Part shown: positions 5,100 through 6,078 of the stretch, piece by piece | How positions within the stretch are numbered: position 1 is the stretch's first letter | Layout of the letters: every line of letters begins with the position of its first letter | DNA from: an uncultured Caryophanales bacterium | GTDB lineage: Bacteria > Bacillota_I > Bacilli_A > RFN20 > CAG-826 | NCBI GenBank assembly: GCA_947303105.1 | Contig: CAMYXQ010000054.1 | Span: 1 to 6,078 of the forward strand | DNA length: 6,078 bases | Direction: 5' to 3' | The notes under the pieces: generated by a model | Told to the model about the DNA's origin: nothing | The model's input: the letters and a program-made list of their open reading frames with translations, nothing else | The model's database searches: none | Made by a program: the position numbers and the translations under genes

Positions 5100-5906
5100 T
5101 TATTCTTCGGGTTCGGCGGTCACGGTTTCCATGTCTTCCGTGAAGATGCGTAAGAAATTGTCGGGGGTGACGGGGGTGAGCTCGCCTTGGAAGGCGATCG
5201 AGATGCGGCCGGTTTCCTCGCTGACCAAAATGGTGACCGAATCGCTGATCTCGCAGATGCCATAGGCAGCGCGATGGCGCGATCCGAATTTGCCGGTAAG
5301 CGGCCGGCTGGTCGGCGGGAAGTAAACGGAGGCGGCGACGATCTTGTCCCCGCGGATGATGACCGCGCCGTCATGGAGACGGGTGCCGGGGTAGAAGATG
5401 GTCTGGAGGAGTTCGCTGGAAACCATCGCGTCCACCGGGGAGCCGTTCTTGGAGATATCGCTGAGATCATCGTGTTTTTCGAAGGTAATAAGAGCGCCGT
5501 ATTTCTGACGAGATAACGTAATGACGGCATTTTCGACCTTCTTGTACATTTCCTCGCGGTCGAAGAGCTGTTCGCCTTTCGGATGCTTCCGGTCTTTGTT
5601 GAAGAGGCGCTTCAAGGCGGGACGGCCTTTCATGCCGTTCGCCACCAGGGCGCGGATATCGGCCAGGTTGACGAAGCAGAAGAAGATGAGACCCGCCGCG
5701 AGCAAAACGAAAGCGGCGATCATCGGCAAAGTGAGGTTGAACATCCAGAAGAGAATCGCCGCGATTTGGGTCACGAGCAAATAGATGCGCGAACTCCACC
5801 GGTTGAGGAAGAGAAAACAAAACGCATCGACGATCGCGAAGGCGACGACGGTGAAGGATAGATTCAATATGGTGAGCACGGTTGCTTCAGCGGTACTAAA
5901 GTCCAT
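5100..5906 (-). CDS. cdaA: Membrane diadenylate cyclase (c-di-AMP synthase), CdaA type
   Basis: This 268-residue enzyme joins two ATP molecules to form cyclic di-AMP, the messenger that controls potassium and osmolyte balance and cell-wall homeostasis in Bacillota. Three transmembrane helices (about 11-35, 41-60 and 62-81) are followed by the cytoplasmic DAC domain (about 115-258). Both catalytic signatures are present: DGA at 179-181 (LHDGAVII) and RHR at 210-212 (GSRHRAAYG). Three helices plus DAC is the CdaA layout, unlike DisA, CdaS or single-helix CdaM. The start at 5906 is supported by AAGGGGGA seven bases upstream; a longer frame to 5969 would run through the promoter. It is the first gene of an operon with deoD. 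The usual neighbours cdaR (ybbR) and glmM do not follow it. Confidence 0.95.
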   Translation of the reverse strand: MDFSTAEATVLTILNLSFTVVAFAIVDAFCFLFLNRWSSRIYLLVTQIAAILFWMFNLTLPMIAAFVLLAAGLIFFCFVNLADIRALVANGMKGRPALKRLFNKDRKHPKGEQLFDREEMYKKVENAVITLSRQKYGALITFEKHDDLSDISKNGSPVDAMVSSELLQTIFYPGTRLHDGAVIIRGDKIVAASVYFPPTSRPLTGKFGSRHRAAYGICEISDSVTILVSEETGRISIAFQGELTPVTPDNFLRIFTEDMETVTAEPEE

Positions 5907-5913
5907 AAAACAT

Positions 5914-5921
5914 TCCCCCTT
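5914..5921 (-). promoter_or_regulatory. Ribosome binding site that sets the cdaA start
   Basis: AAGGGGGA on the minus strand ends 7 bases before the ATG at 5906. It supports the 268-residue form rather than the frame opening at 5969. Confidence 0.8.
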
Positions 5922-5933
5922 AGGGTCATTACC

Positions 5934-5962
5934 ATAATAGCAAACAAATATTCTTCTTTGAA
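5934..5962 (-). promoter_or_regulatory. Extended -10 promoter of the cdaA operon
   Basis: On the minus strand TTCAAA (5962-5957) and TATTAT (5939-5934) are separated by 17 bp. TGC directly precedes the -10 box (5942-5940), giving an extended -10 element that can compensate for the moderate -35. The transcript would start near 5927 with a leader of about 20 nt, too short for a riboswitch. Confidence 0.7.
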
Positions 5963-5979
5963 GAAACAACTAAACAAAG

Positions 5980-6008
5980 AAAAAAAGCCCAGGGCTGACC
6001 CTGAGCTT
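5980..6008 (-). terminator. Terminator of the gene upstream of cdaA
   Basis: On the minus strand AAGCTCAGGG (6008-5999) pairs with CCCTGGGCTT (5994-5985) around a TCAG loop, with one T-G wobble, and is followed by a run of T (5986-5980). It isolates the upstream gene from the cdaA promoter. Confidence 0.9.
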
Positions 6009-6031
6009 CTTTTTCGCGTTTGGTACTTTAC

Positions 6032-6076
6032 TTATTTCGCAGCTTTTTCAAGAGCCGGGATGTCGTAGAAGGTACG
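6032..6076 (-). CDS. C-terminal end of an unidentified protein (partial)
   Basis: Fourteen codons encoding RTFYDIPALEKAAK end in TAA at 6034-6032, followed 24 bases later by a strong terminator. The reading frame, stop and terminator position support a real gene end entering from the right edge of the window. The fragment is too short for family assignment. Confidence 0.65.
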   Translation of the reverse strand, partial: RTFYDIPALEKAAK

Positions 6077-6078
6077 GA

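Noticed and set aside
5907..5969. Longer cdaA protein starting at 5969
   Set aside because: The extra 21 codons cover the extended -10 promoter and the ribosome binding site and show no CdaA-like sequence.
5907..5980. c-di-AMP riboswitch ahead of cdaA
   Set aside because: The predicted leader is about 20 nt, far too short for the ydaO-type fold.

Overview
The window looks like chromosomal DNA of a bacterium in the Bacillota (Firmicutes), perhaps a Bacilli/Erysipelotrichia-type lineage with moderately high GC. The lineage is inferred from gene content: a CdaA-type diadenylate cyclase, a DeoD-type nucleoside phosphorylase, strong AGGAGG-like ribosome binding sites and U-tailed hairpin terminators. 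Trp is encoded by TGG throughout and TGA appears as a stop, so the standard bacterial code applies and not the mycoplasma code.

Left part (1-2084): the last 29 codons of an unidentified plus-strand gene run into a bidirectional hairpin. The hairpin also terminates a minus-strand tRNA-Gly(GCC). A compact divergent promoter region separates this tRNA from gltX, a 554-residue glutamyl-tRNA synthetase. Directly behind gltX lies a tRNA-Glu with the anticodon CTC, which has its own promoter starting 3 bases past the gltX stop codon. The enzyme and one of its substrates are therefore neighbours.

Middle part (2085-2730): a YefM/YoeB-family toxin-antitoxin operon sits between two hairpin terminators with identical 9-bp arms. 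Its promoter overlaps a TGTACA operator-like pair with a 12-bp centre-to-centre spacing, the core known from yefM-yoeB autoregulation. The toxin has Gln at residue 46, where the family's catalytic Glu is expected.

Right part (2723-6034, minus strand): a four-gene operon reads cdaA (c-di-AMP synthase), deoD (purine nucleoside phosphorylase), a membrane-anchored NERD-like protein whose nuclease motif looks degenerate, and a six-helix membrane protein of unknown function. Gaps are 12 nt, 9 nt and an 8-nt overlap, so co-expression and translational coupling are likely. The usual cdaA partners cdaR/ybbR and glmM are not next to it. An extended -10 promoter drives the operon, and the second toxin-antitoxin hairpin, which is bidirectional, ends it. 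At the far right are the last 14 codons and the terminator of another minus-strand gene.

There is no mobile element, CRISPR array or large new defence system. The most noteworthy items are the Q46 toxin, the TGTACA operator, the unusual cdaA operon with its two uncharacterised membrane proteins, and the gltX/tRNA-Glu pairing.
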